Source: Nitrospirota bacterium (GTDB taxonomy: Bacteria; UBA2233). Taken from it: a DNA stretch of 40,235 nt. This document shows positions 17,618 through 26,360 of this stretch, piece by piece. Under the pieces are notes generated by a model, which saw nothing but the letters and a program-made list of their open reading frames with translations, had not been told where the DNA came from and did no database searches. Position numbers and translations under genes: made by a program. The stretch is from the NCBI GenBank assembly GCA_011620345.1, contig WOZJ01000010.1, positions 1 through 40,235 on the forward strand, read 5' to 3'. How positions within the stretch are numbered: the first letter of the stretch is position 1; every line of letters starts with the position of its first letter.

Positions 17618-20279
17618 GGTCTTGAATTGTACCGATGTGCTCCAAGGCCGAATCGCGCTTTTTGGCCAGCAATTCCATGCGCTCTAGATGTTCGGAAATA
17701 ACCAAAGCGGGCGCATGCTCCCTGAAGCCTTGGTTGTCCAAGCGTGCCTTCAAAACCTTGATTTCGCCCTCGATCTTTTGGACCTCTTTGAGTAGCCGCG
17801 CTTTTTCCGCCGCGATGTCGGCGGCCTGCCTTAAGGGTCTCGCAAAAACATCCAACGTGCCATCAGATGTGCGCCACCAAAGACCTTCCGGGGCCAAGCG
17901 CTCGTCCAACCCAATAAGCTTGCAGCGCGCTAAGGATTCGATCGAAGGCTTGAGCTCAGACGCAAGCTTAAGGAGAGGGGCGTTTCGGCTCAAGGCAAAC
18001 ACCTCGAGAGGCTCTGCGGGTCCAAGCCCATGCTCGCCCCTAAGGGTTCGAACCCTACCGATAAGGCCGATGACTTTGGCGAAATCCTCCGCCTTATTCT
18101 CGTCGAAAGAGATAGCCGAGGGATCCGGAAACCCCGCACCTTCAAACCCGTTTAAGTCGCCAACGCCAAGCGCATAAAGGTGCTCGGTTATGAACGGGAT
18201 GAACGGATGCAAAAGCTTCAGCGTGCAAGAGAGCGTAAAAAGGAGCGTATGCCTTGCACTCTCGGCTTTTTCATCCCCTTCGCCGCCCCGCAAAGGGATT
18301 TTGCTTAGTTCGACGTACCAGTCGCAGAGCTCGTCCCAGGTAAAGTGATAAAGCAGGTTGGCTGCACCGCTAAAGTCGTAGGCATCCAAAAGGTCGGAGG
18401 TTTTTTTTACCACGCCGTCCAGCCTCGAGAGAATCCAGTGGTCCGCCGGGTTCAAGGCGGCCGGCGGCTCGGTAAAGCAGTGCTTCACCCTCTCGGTGGT
18501 ACCCGCGTTCATGAACGCGAAGCGCGCAAGATTCCAGATTTTGTTCATGAAGGTGCGGTATCCTTGAATCCTGCCTTCGGACAGCCTAATATCTCGACCT
18601 TGAACCGCAAGGATTGCGAGCGTGAAGCGCAGCGCATCCGTCCCGTACTTCTCCATCATGTCGACAGGATCGATCACGTTCCCTTTTGACTTGCTCATTT
18701 TCTGGCCGTGCTCGTCCCTGATTAGCGCATGGATGTAGACATCGCGAAAGGGCACGTCGCTTGTAAACTTCAGGCCCATCATGATCATCCGCGCGACCCA
18801 GAAAAACAGGATATCGAACCCCGTGACAATCGTATCGGTCGGATAAAATCGCGCCAACTCCAAGGTTTGACGAGGCCAGCCCAACGTCGCAAACGGCCAT
18901 AGCGCAGAGCTGAACCAGGTATCCAAGACGTCTGTTTCTTCCTCAAGCCGTCCGGTTGTACAATTGGGGCACGGATCGCCAGGCTTGCCCTCTTCTTTTA
19001 AAAATGCCGATCCACATCCCCGGCATACGAGCGCCTCAATTGGATGCCCCCAAGCGATTTGCCTGGAGATGCACCAGTCTTTGATGTTGGTCATCCACTC
19101 TTCGTACGTTCGGACCCATCCTTCGGGAATAAACCGCAAACGGCCTTCCTTGACGGCCGCAATCGCGGGCTCTGCCAGCGACTTCATTTTTACGAACCAC
19201 TGGCGTGACACGAGCGGCTCGATTACGCTCCCGCACCGGTAGCACCTTCCCGCGGGCACTTCGTAGGGTGCCGTCTCGACAAGAAGACCTTGGTCTTTTA
19301 AATCCTCAACAACCCGCTTTCTGGCTTCGAACCGGTCTAGCCCGAAGTAAGGGCCCGGGAGAATCACCTTTCCGTCCTTGTCGAACACGTGGATCCCGGT
19401 CAGCCCATGCCTTTTGGCCGCTTCGAAGTCTTGAAAATCATGGAATGGGGTAATCTTGACCGCGCCGGAGCCGAATTCCGGGTCGACGAAGGCGTCCTCA
19501 ATGAGTGGGATGTCCCTGCCGACGAGCGGAAGGACAAGCGTACCCTCCTTGTAGGGCCTGTAGCGGGGGTCGTCCGGATGGACGGCCACGGCCACGTCGC
19601 CAAGCATGGTTTCCGGACGGGTCGTGGCCACCACGACGCCGTCTCCTGCGGCCCTATCTTTGGCGGGATAACGAATGAGCCAAAGCGACCCGGGCTCGCT
19701 TTGATGGTTTACCTCTAAATCGGAAAGGGCGGTCTGGCAGCGCACGCAGAAGTTCGTAATGTAATCGCCAAGATAGACGAGACCCTCTTTAAACAGCCGC
19801 CTGAACACGGTCTGGACGGCATCTTGAAACCCATCGTCCATCGTAAAGCGGGATCTCGAGAAATCCAACGAGGCGCCAAGCTTTTTGAGCTGGGCAAATA
19901 TCTGGTTGCCGTGCCGATCTTTGTAGGCAAGGATCTCGCCAATCAGCCCTTCTTTTGAGAGCGTACGAGGGTCTATGCCACGACTTATAAGGTCGCGCTC
20001 GACCACGAATTGCGTCGCAATGCCCGCGTGGTCCACGCCGGGCAACCAAAGGACGTCGTACCCCCGAAGCCTTTTGTAGCGGGCAAGAATATCCTGGAGC
20101 GTGGCGTTCAGGGCATGTCCAATGTGCAAAAGGCCGGTGACGTTTGGCGGCGGGATGACCATCGAAAATCGGGCCGCCCCCTCGTCCAACGACGGGGAAA
20201 ACCGCTTTCTTTCGCACCAAAGCTCCTGCAGTAGAGGCTCTATCGCCAGCGGGTCGTAGCGTGTGGACAGTTCAATCAT
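17595..20279 (-). CDS. valS: valine--tRNA ligase
   Basis: The 894-residue class I synthetase has PPPNVTGLLHIGHAL (HIGH motif), a CP1 editing domain with VATTRPETMLGD, QKMSKSKGN (KMSKS loop), a helical anticodon domain and a C-terminal coiled-coil arm. Start ATG 20279 (IELSTRYDP) overlaps the stop of the receiver-like gene by four bases (ATGA); the longer open frame to 20330 lies inside that gene. The stop overlaps birA by 23 bases. Confidence 0.97.
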   Translation of the reverse strand: MIELSTRYDPLAIEPLLQELWCERKRFSPSLDEGAARFSMVIPPPNVTGLLHIGHALNATLQDILARYKRLRGYDVLWLPGVDHAGIATQFVVERDLISRGIDPRTLSKEGLIGEILAYKDRHGNQIFAQLKKLGASLDFSRSRFTMDDGFQDAVQTVFRRLFKEGLVYLGDYITNFCVRCQTALSDLEVNHQSEPGSLWLIRYPAKDRAAGDGVVVATTRPETMLGDVAVAVHPDDPRYRPYKEGTLVLPLVGRDIPLIEDAFVDPEFGSGAVKITPFHDFQDFEAAKRHGLTGIHVFDKDGKVILPGPYFGLDRFEARKRVVEDLKDQGLLVETAPYEVPAGRCYRCGSVIEPLVSRQWFVKMKSLAEPAIAAVKEGRLRFIPEGWVRTYEEWMTNIKDWCISRQIAWGHPIEALVCRGCGSAFLKEEGKPGDPCPNCTTGRLEEETDVLDTWFSSALWPFATLGWPRQTLELARFYPTDTIVTGFDILFFWVARMIMMGLKFTSDVPFRDVYIHALIRDEHGQKMSKSKGNVIDPVDMMEKYGTDALRFTLAILAVQGRDIRLSEGRIQGYRTFMNKIWNLARFAFMNAGTTERVKHCFTEPPAALNPADHWILSRLDGVVKKTSDLLDAYDFSGAANLLYHFTWDELCDWYVELSKIPLRGGEGDEKAESARHTLLFTLSCTLKLLHPFIPFITEHLYALGVGDLNGFEGAGFPDPSAISFDENKAEDFAKVIGLIGRVRTLRGEHGLGPAEPLEVFALSRNAPLLKLASELKPSIESLARCKLIGLDERLAPEGLWWRTSDGTLDVFARPLRQAADIAAEKARLLKEVQKIEGEIKVLKARLDNQGFREHAPALVISEHLERMELLAKKRDSALEHIGTIQDHDSGLRS

Positions 20280-21175
20280 TCGTACTTGATTCGCTTTTTC
20301 ATCGCCTCGTTCATACGGTACCGAACCCATGAACGGACTTCATCCTTGGCAATCCTGTCGATCTTACCCTTCATCTCCTTGGTAAAGCTCAAGAACACTT
20401 CGTACATTTCTTCATACAGCCTGTTTGCAAACTCTTCGAGCACCTGGCCAAGGGCTTCGTCCGCAATTTCAAGCAGCGAGGTCAATGGAAGGTCTTCGAA
20501 CGCTGCCCGATGACGAACCTGCGGGGGTTCGGGCTTCCAGGAGGGAACTTCATCGATTCTTTTGCCGGGTTCGATTTTTTTGCCGGGCCATTCGCCAGGC
20601 CTGGGCTCGGATCGTTCGAGCTCAACCATACCCCAGGCCTGGCGCTCTTCGGGAGAGATATCCTCCAGCTGAGCATCATTGAGCTGCTCGACCTCTCCTT
20701 CTCCCCCCACATCGGACCTCGTTGAGCTAGTGGCGGCGGATATAGGCTGGGAAAGCTCCTCCAGCAAAGGCTCGCCCTTCGGGACATGCGTCTCCTTTGC
20801 CTGAGAATGCCTGGGCTGAAAGTAACGCCGCAAAACGAGCCGAAAGTCTTGAGGGTTAAAAGGGTCTAGAAGAGCCTCTTCAATCCCTAAGTCTTTCAAC
20901 AGCAGCGGGTCGACATCGCCGACATCCCCCATAAGAACGACAGGGACCGACTTGAGCCGGCCCTTCTCTTTTAACGCGTGGATAAGGTCGAGACCGCTCA
21001 CCGTAGCCGAGAGCCTGTTGGAAACGACAAAAAGGCCCGGAGGACTGGCCACCAGGGCGTTGTACGCGGCCTCCACCGTATCGAATACTTGCCCTTCTAG
21101 CTCATACTCGCTCAGCACAGAGCGGACCTGTCCTTGGAGTGTCGCATCCGGGCAAAGAACGTAAGCTTTCTTCAT
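20276..21175 (-). CDS. degenerate receiver-domain protein of unknown role
   Basis: The 299-residue protein has an N-terminal response-regulator receiver fold (about residues 1-120), a low-complexity linker rich in Pro, Glu and Ser (about 120-225), and a helical C-terminal region (about 228-299). In the receiver, the phospho-acceptor Asp is replaced (PGLFVVSNRL, Ser 52/Asn 53) and the acidic pair near the N-terminus is reduced to one Asp, so phosphorylation is unlikely. The C-terminal helices are strongly charged and end in a basic stretch. It lies two bases after tatD and overlaps valS by four. I do not recognise a named family for the whole protein; a scaffold or protein-interaction role is an inference. 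Confidence 0.8.
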   Translation of the reverse strand: MKKAYVLCPDATLQGQVRSVLSEYELEGQVFDTVEAAYNALVASPPGLFVVSNRLSATVSGLDLIHALKEKGRLKSVPVVLMGDVGDVDPLLLKDLGIEEALLDPFNPQDFRLVLRRYFQPRHSQAKETHVPKGEPLLEELSQPISAATSSTRSDVGGEGEVEQLNDAQLEDISPEERQAWGMVELERSEPRPGEWPGKKIEPGKRIDEVPSWKPEPPQVRHRAAFEDLPLTSLLEIADEALGQVLEEFANRLYEEMYEVFLSFTKEMKGKIDRIAKDEVRSWVRYRMNEAMKKRIKYE

Positions 21176-21177
21176 TT

Positions 21178-21990
21178 TTATCTTCCCGCTTCTGCTTGAA
21201 CCGCTTCAATCTTGAAGAGCTTCATGGCGTTTGCCGTAGTCGCCCGTGCTATGGCCTCCAGTGATATTTGTTTGACCTCCGAAAGGACGCGGGCCGTCTC
21301 AAGCACGTAGGCAGGCTCGTTGGGCTTACCTCGGAAAGGCTCCGGAGCGAGAAAGGGGGCGTCCGTCTCGACCATAAGCCCCTCCAAGGGAAGGTCTCTG
21401 GCTACCTCTCTTAGTGCCGATGCCCGCTTGAAGGTAATGTTGCCAGCAAAGGACACCAGAAAGCCCCGCCCTAAGGCCTCTTGCGCAACCTCGAGTGAGT
21501 AGGAAAAACAATGGAAAACGCCTCTGAGCGTCCCTTTTGGAAACGCGCGAAGGATGTCCATCGTCTCTAAGCAGGCATCCCTGCTATGGATTACGACGGG
21601 CAAGCCCATTTCCTGCGCAAGACCAAGGAACCCGGCAAAAAGGGCCTTTTGCGCTGCAAGGTTGTCGGATCGGTAATAAAGATCAAGGCCGACTTCTCCT
21701 ATCGCCACGACTTTTGGTTGGCCTAAAAGCCTCCGCACGTCCCCCAAGCACCCCAAGGGAAAAACGTCCACATCATGCGGATGCACCCCGAGCGCTATAT
21801 AGACGTCGTCAAGCCCGGAGAATTCATGGACTTGACGTTCAATCTCTTCAAACGAAGAGCCTATCGCGACGTTTAGGACATAACGAACCCCTTTGGCCCT
21901 GGCCTTTGCGAGCACCTCGGGGACATTCTGCCTTAAAGGATCCATCCCGAGGTGGCAGTGCGTGTCAAAAAGCTCGGGGACCGTTTGCAT
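21178..21990 (-). CDS. tatD: TatD family metal-dependent hydrolase (DNase)
   Basis: The 270-residue TIM-barrel amidohydrolase-like protein shows DTHCHLG (metal His), AIGEVGLDLYY, VIHSRDA, FHCFSYS and VETDAPFLAPEPFRG, all hallmarks of TatD/YcfH nucleases. The family has 3'-5' exonuclease or deoxyribonuclease activity and roles in DNA repair or quality control. It sits two bases downstream of metG, a classical metG-tatD neighbourhood. Confidence 0.95.
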   Translation of the reverse strand: MQTVPELFDTHCHLGMDPLRQNVPEVLAKARAKGVRYVLNVAIGSSFEEIERQVHEFSGLDDVYIALGVHPHDVDVFPLGCLGDVRRLLGQPKVVAIGEVGLDLYYRSDNLAAQKALFAGFLGLAQEMGLPVVIHSRDACLETMDILRAFPKGTLRGVFHCFSYSLEVAQEALGRGFLVSFAGNITFKRASALREVARDLPLEGLMVETDAPFLAPEPFRGKPNEPAYVLETARVLSEVKQISLEAIARATTANAMKLFKIEAVQAEAGR

Positions 21991-21992
21991 GC

Positions 21993-23516
21993 CTACGCTT
22001 CCAGGATTCTAGGAAAGAGCGTTCGGGTTTGCCCAAGCCTACAGGAAGAAAAGAGCCAGTTCGTTTCGCCCGCAAGGCTCCATAAGCCTGGAGTGCCCCC
22101 GGGATCGACGCCTATCTGTTTAAGCCCCTCGGCCGCCTTTGTCGGCATGACGGGTAAGAGCCACACAAAGGCCGCCTTGAGCCCGCCCACGACGTTTGCA
22201 AGCGTGCGTCTCGCCTTGGATGTGTCGGATGACCTGTAGACCGTCCAAGGCGCCTGCTCGGCCATGTAGCCGTTTAGCCGAGAAACCCAGCCGAACGCCT
22301 CAGCAAGTGCTTGGTGGAACATGAGCGAACGGTAACCCTCCTCCACCCTGTTCTTGAGAATCGGGAAATCTCCGAACAGGGCACCTTCCGGCTCCATGCC
22401 CGCAGGAATTGTCCCATCCTCCTGACGCTCCAGAAGCGTAGAGACACGCTGTAGAAGGTTCCCCAAATCGTTCGCCAAATCGGCATTGTAGCGCTCCAAG
22501 AGCCTTTCTTCAGAAAAATCCCCGTCGCGCTCGAAAGGAATCTCCCTCATCAAGAAATACCTAAGGGCATCCGAGGGGTATGTCTTCAACAGATCCTGAA
22601 TATCGAGCGTTCCCCCAAGGGTTTTGGAAAGCTTCTGGCCCGCCATCCGTACAAATCCATGGCCGAACACGCGCTTTGGAAGAGCAAGCCCGGCGGAAAG
22701 CAAAATCGCGGGCCAGATAATCCCGTGGAAGCGTGTGATATCTTTCCCGACGATATGGAGGTCGCAAGGCCAAACGCGAGAAAACCGGGCCGGGTCTGCC
22801 ATGAAGCCTGCACCCGAGACGTAGTTGATGAGCGCGTCCACCCAAACGTACACTCTCTGGCTCGGATCCCACGGTATTGGAATACCCCAGCCTTTCCCCT
22901 TCCTTGAAATACTGATATCCTCCAGGCCCCGCTCCAAGATTTCAAGAAGTTCGTTGTACCGGCTTGAAGGCAAGACGAACGACGGGTCTTCGCGAAAATG
23001 CTCCAAAAGCCTCTTAGTGTACCTAGAAAGCCGAAAGAACAGGTTCTCCTCTTGAAGCCTTTGGGGCGGCTGCTTGTGATGAGGGCATAGCCCATCTACG
23101 AGGTCACCTTCCTTGATGTAGGCTTCGCAAGAAATGCAGTAGAACCCCTGGTAGGTGCCTGAAACGATATCACCGTTGGCTCGCATTCGTTCGAGTAGGG
23201 CCTGGACGGTCTGGACGTGGTCAGAATCTGTCGTTCGAATAAAGCGGTCCGGCTCGACCTGGAGCCCTCGCCATACGCCCAAGAATGCCTCGGCCATCTT
23301 GTCGCAATATTCTTTGGGATCTAGCCCGAGCTCTCTTGCGCGTTTTTCCACGTTTGCCGAGTGCTCGTCGTTGCCCATCTGGAAGTAGACGTCGTCGCCC
23401 ACGAGCCTGTGGAACCTCGAGAGCACGTCTGCACCGATCTTTTCGTAAGCCGTCCCAAGGTGGGGCCTTGCGTTGGCATAGTCGATTGCAGTGGTCAGGT
23501 AGAACTTACTTTGCAA
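21993..23516 (-). CDS. metG: methionine--tRNA ligase
   Basis: The 507-residue synthetase has ARPHLGTAY (HIGH motif), a zinc-knuckle-like region with C-x2-C and a later C-x2-H, VYVWVDALINY, GKDITRFH, and QKLSKTLG (KMSKS). It lacks the C-terminal tRNA-binding extension. The open frame runs to 23570, but AAGGAG lies about six bases before TTG 23516, which places the start at MQSKFYLTT, matching the family. GTG 23522 is an alternative but sits too close to the ribosome site. This start overlaps the ricT stop by 22 bases. Confidence 0.96.
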   Translation of the reverse strand: MQSKFYLTTAIDYANARPHLGTAYEKIGADVLSRFHRLVGDDVYFQMGNDEHSANVEKRARELGLDPKEYCDKMAEAFLGVWRGLQVEPDRFIRTTDSDHVQTVQALLERMRANGDIVSGTYQGFYCISCEAYIKEGDLVDGLCPHHKQPPQRLQEENLFFRLSRYTKRLLEHFREDPSFVLPSSRYNELLEILERGLEDISISRKGKGWGIPIPWDPSQRVYVWVDALINYVSGAGFMADPARFSRVWPCDLHIVGKDITRFHGIIWPAILLSAGLALPKRVFGHGFVRMAGQKLSKTLGGTLDIQDLLKTYPSDALRYFLMREIPFERDGDFSEERLLERYNADLANDLGNLLQRVSTLLERQEDGTIPAGMEPEGALFGDFPILKNRVEEGYRSLMFHQALAEAFGWVSRLNGYMAEQAPWTVYRSSDTSKARRTLANVVGGLKAAFVWLLPVMPTKAAEGLKQIGVDPGGTPGLWSLAGETNWLFSSCRLGQTRTLFPRILEA

Positions 23517-24244
23517 ACGCACTCTCCTTCGGCGTCTTCGTAAGAAAGGCAACACAGCAACCTCCCGCACGGGCCGGTCGAGGAGCGATCTTGCAGGAAC
23601 GAACCTTCAAGTTTTGCAATGCTCACAGGCCGAAAGGACGCTAAAAAGCTGCAACAGCATGCCTCCCTTCCGCAAATACCGATACCCCCAAGCATTTTGC
23701 ATGCATCCCGAACGCCCACCTGACGCATTTCGATCCTCGCTTTCAGGGTGTCGGCCAAATCCCGGACCAACTCCCTAAAGTCAACGCGCGAGCTAGAGGT
23801 GTAATGAAAAATCACCTTCTCTCGGCCCAAGGCGCATTCGGCCTTCACGATTTTCATTGGAAGCCCATGCTTGCGAACACGCTCCCTCGCCACCCCGAAG
23901 GCTTGTTGAGCCTGCTCCGATGCAAGCTTATGGCGTACACGATCTTCATCAGATGCAATGCAAAGGATAACACCCGCATCTTTATCGCCCAAAGCCTTCT
24001 CGAGATCAACCCCTTCCCCCTTAAAGGGCGCCAGCGTAGCGGCCAGGAATGCCAAAAATGCTCCCCGGTCAATCTCGATGAGGACAGGGTCTCCTATGCG
24101 AAAGTCAGGAATTTTTGAAAATACCCTGTAGAGAAAAGGAGGGGGACCCATCCTACAATAGCCCTCATAGAGGGGGTTGCCCTGCCTGTAAAAGGAAACA
24201 AGGTCTTCCCTTAACTCTGCAGATAGCTGCTTTTTGATTCCCAC
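23495..24244 (-). CDS. ricT: PSP1-domain protein, RicT/YaaT-like
   Basis: The 249-residue protein matches the YaaT/RicT (PSP1) family: KMLGGIGICGREACCC, FLASFRPVSIAKLEG, and GPCGRLLCCLSYE near the C-terminus, with its many cysteines. In Bacillus the protein is part of the RicAFT complex carrying Fe-S clusters and affecting RNA processing; in other bacteria the role is less known. The GTG start at 24244 overlaps holB by 34 bases. The tmk-holB-ricT-metG order is shared with several deltaproteobacterial genomes and resembles the Firmicutes tmk-holB-yaaT block. Confidence 0.93.
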   Translation of the reverse strand: MGIKKQLSAELREDLVSFYRQGNPLYEGYCRMGPPPFLYRVFSKIPDFRIGDPVLIEIDRGAFLAFLAATLAPFKGEGVDLEKALGDKDAGVILCIASDEDRVRHKLASEQAQQAFGVARERVRKHGLPMKIVKAECALGREKVIFHYTSSSRVDFRELVRDLADTLKARIEMRQVGVRDACKMLGGIGICGREACCCSFLASFRPVSIAKLEGSFLQDRSSTGPCGRLLCCLSYEDAEGECVCKVSST

Positions 24245-25020
24245 GCCTGTATTTCCCTTTGAAGCGCAAACAGCTCCAAAACCCCAACCTCAGTCTGAAG
24301 TGACGGCAAGTCTCTATTGAGGAGCCTTCCAGCCAAAGCTCCCACCCTACTAGCCCATTGATAGGAACGGCCCGGATCCCTTTGGCCAACCCTGACAACG
24401 CCTTTGAGTATGTTAGCACACAGGCAGGAAACGGCTAAATCCCTCGTTTCTTGCCTTTCGATCGTATGCTTAAGGAAAGCAGTCATAGAAGCCCCGGAAT
24501 CGAGGGGCGGAAGCTCAAAAGGCTTCCCCCTTTGCTCTACAAGTGCCTGCGCTGGGAGGTTTAATCGAAAACACCGACTCTGAAGGGTAGGGGAAAGGGC
24601 ATACGAGGAGGGCGACAAAAGGAAGATGCGTACGCCATCGGCTGGTTCTTCGAGCGTCTTTAGGAGCGCGTCTCCCGCCAGCCGACCGAGCATTTCCGCC
24701 CTCTCCACGAAAAGGATCTTCCTTGGCCCTTCAATGCCGGAACTTCCCACGAAGCGTTGCATTTGCCGAACCTGCGATACCGTGTAGGCCTGTCCCTCGG
24801 GAGCGAACACGGCCATATCCGGATGACTCCCCTCCTCTATCCGTAGGCATGCCTCACACGCCGTGCTCTCTTCTCCGAACGAAGGACAAAGGCAGGAACG
24901 GCCGATCTTACGGATGATGGGCGCTTTGTCCGCCCAAAGAGGAAGGGAGAGGCAAACGGAAAATGAGAACCTGCCAGAAAGAAGCTTATGCAAAATGCCC
25001 CAGAAATCAAGGCCGTCCAT
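24211..25020 (-). CDS. holB: DNA polymerase III delta' subunit
   Basis: The 269-residue clamp-loader subunit is recognised by the four-cysteine zinc site (CLC … ACEAC), EEGSHPDM, the TVSQVRQMQ helix, DALLKTLEEPADG, and the SPTLQSRC sensor segment. The N-terminal P-loop expected in the family is absent: the position carries SVCLSLPLWADKAP with no GxxGxGK. Loss of ATP binding is known in delta' of E. coli, which still works as a stator. Start ATG 25020 overlaps tmk by 14 bases; the open frame upstream to 25182 lies inside tmk. Confidence 0.9.
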   Translation of the reverse strand: MDGLDFWGILHKLLSGRFSFSVCLSLPLWADKAPIIRKIGRSCLCPSFGEESTACEACLRIEEGSHPDMAVFAPEGQAYTVSQVRQMQRFVGSSGIEGPRKILFVERAEMLGRLAGDALLKTLEEPADGVRIFLLSPSSYALSPTLQSRCFRLNLPAQALVEQRGKPFELPPLDSGASMTAFLKHTIERQETRDLAVSCLCANILKGVVRVGQRDPGRSYQWASRVGALAGRLLNRDLPSLQTEVGVLELFALQREIQAWESKSSYLQS

Positions 25021-25624
25021 ACGATTGCAGCTCCCTCCGAACCAGTTCTCGGATGATTTCCTGGCTTTCGAGCGCGTTGATGACGGTAACGCGGTCGGGG
25101 TTGGTCTCAGCGATACGAAGAAAACCCTCACGAACCGCCTTGAAGAAGGCACCCTGCCCCGTATCCCAGGCATTGCCCCCACTGCGAAGGCGGACCCTTT
25201 CGGCTGCGCTTTTGGGGTCCAAGTCCAGAAGGAACGTTTTGCAAGGCCAAAATTCCGCCGAGCTCATGCGGTTGAGGCTCTCGATCAGGCTGATCTCGAG
25301 CCCTAAGGCATATCCTTGGTAGGCCAAAGTCGAATCCACGAAGCGATCCAAGACGACAAAATCCGCCTCGGCAGCCCTTAGGCTTCGAAGGAAGCGTGCA
25401 TGCTCTACTCTTGAAGCCTCAAAGAGGAACAGCTGAGAAAGAGGGGGGATTTGATGAGGCGATCCGGCCAACAGGTGGGTTCGAATAAACTCGCCTACTG
25501 CTCCAAAGGGCTCTTGACTAAGGAACACCTCATAGCCTTGGGAAAAGAGCTCATAAGCGGCCCAATGGGCAAACGTCGTTTTCCCCGCCCCTTCGACCCC
25601 CTCGAACGTTACAACCCTTGCCAT
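25007..25624 (-). CDS. tmk: thymidylate kinase
   Basis: The 205-residue kinase has the P-loop FEGVEGAGKTT (7-17), SQEPFG in place of the usual TREPGG, LDRFVDSTLAYQGY (the DRY/H-type motif), and a LID region with RSGGNAWDTG. It converts dTMP to dTDP. It follows the LolA-like gene by 26 bases and overlaps holB by 14. Confidence 0.96.
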   Translation of the reverse strand: MARVVTFEGVEGAGKTTFAHWAAYELFSQGYEVFLSQEPFGAVGEFIRTHLLAGSPHQIPPLSQLFLFEASRVEHARFLRSLRAAEADFVVLDRFVDSTLAYQGYALGLEISLIESLNRMSSAEFWPCKTFLLDLDPKSAAERVRLRSGGNAWDTGQGAFFKAVREGFLRIAETNPDRVTVINALESQEIIRELVRRELQSYGRP

Positions 25625-25650
25625 AGAGGCGCGCTCTTAAGGATACAGGC

Positions 25651-26259
25651 CTACCGAAGATAACGAAGGTCAGAAAAAGAAAACCTGTACACCTCGTTGA
25701 AGCGCCTATCGCCTACCGTATCGTAGGCGGCCCGGATGGGCAACAAAAGCTTCTTATCGATAGTAACCTCGGCATGACGGTAGCGGTATGCATCCTTGCC
25801 CGTGTAATAGCTACGGATGACGATGGTATCCCCGCTGTCTTCGACCTCGGTCTTGATGGGGACTCCACTCTCCACGCGTTCCATCTCTTCGTTAAGGCGA
25901 GCGATGACATAGCCGGGTCCCACATCCCCGTTTGCCTCCCTGAACACCTTGGATGTAATCGGTATTGGCATCTTTATCCCGAAAACCTCCTTGAAAAGCA
26001 CTCCTCTTTTTACAACCAGCTCCTCTCCCGCTTTGGGCCCTAAGGTGTACCGAAGGACCGTTCTTCCCGGGGTAAACTCTAAACTGGCCTTCTCATGCAC
26101 GGCGTTCTTGACGATCTCCAGCTCGCCCCTGTAGGAGGCGACGCGCGCGTATTGTGCCTTCACCTCATTGATCAGGGTTTTTTGATCCAAGGGGCTGGCA
26201 AAAGACCCAAGTGGGACGAAAAGAGCAAGAATCCCAAAGAGAAAACATTTCCGGACCAT
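25651..26259 (-). CDS. exported LolA-fold (DUF1571-like) protein
   Basis: The 202-residue protein has a signal peptide (MVRKCFLFGILALFVPLG, cleavage near SFAS) and a beta-rich body resembling the LolA/LolB superfamily, closest in feel to DUF1571: RVASYRGELEIV, RYTLGPKAGEE, VTIDKKLLLPIR, and a C-terminal SFSDLRY. It probably binds a lipid or lipoprotein in the periplasm; classic LolA function is not shown. ATG 26259 has AGGA eight bases upstream. The frame is open to 26667, but that part covers the promoter and a permease relic. It is the first gene of the ten-gene operon. Confidence 0.8.
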   Translation of the reverse strand: MVRKCFLFGILALFVPLGSFASPLDQKTLINEVKAQYARVASYRGELEIVKNAVHEKASLEFTPGRTVLRYTLGPKAGEELVVKRGVLFKEVFGIKMPIPITSKVFREANGDVGPGYVIARLNEEMERVESGVPIKTEVEDSGDTIVIRSYYTGKDAYRYRHAEVTIDKKLLLPIRAAYDTVGDRRFNEVYRFSFSDLRYLR

Positions 26260-26331
26260 AGTTATATTCCTATTCTTCAGCTTTTTTAGGCGTTTTTTGC
26301 AGCAAGAAGGTGCAAACTTAAAACAAATATC

Positions 26332-26360
26332 ATTATAGCAGCACCAAGAACAATGGTCAA
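26332..26360 (-). promoter_or_regulatory. near-consensus sigma70 promoter of the ten-gene operon
   Basis: On the minus strand TTGACC (26355-26360) and TATAAT (26332-26337) are 17 bases apart, eleven of twelve consensus positions. The predicted start lies about 65 bases before ATG 26259. It should drive the LolA-like gene, tmk, holB, ricT, metG, tatD, the receiver-like gene, valS, birA and coaX. Confidence 0.82.

Noticed and set aside
21537-22085. 182-codon plus-strand open frame
   Set aside because: It lies opposite tatD and the end of metG, and its composition (Arg, Pro, Ser rich) is typical of a shadow frame.
25480-25500. tRNA T-arm-like GGGTTCGAATAAA
   Set aside because: It is within tmk coding sequence with no cloverleaf around it; no tRNA was found anywhere in the window.
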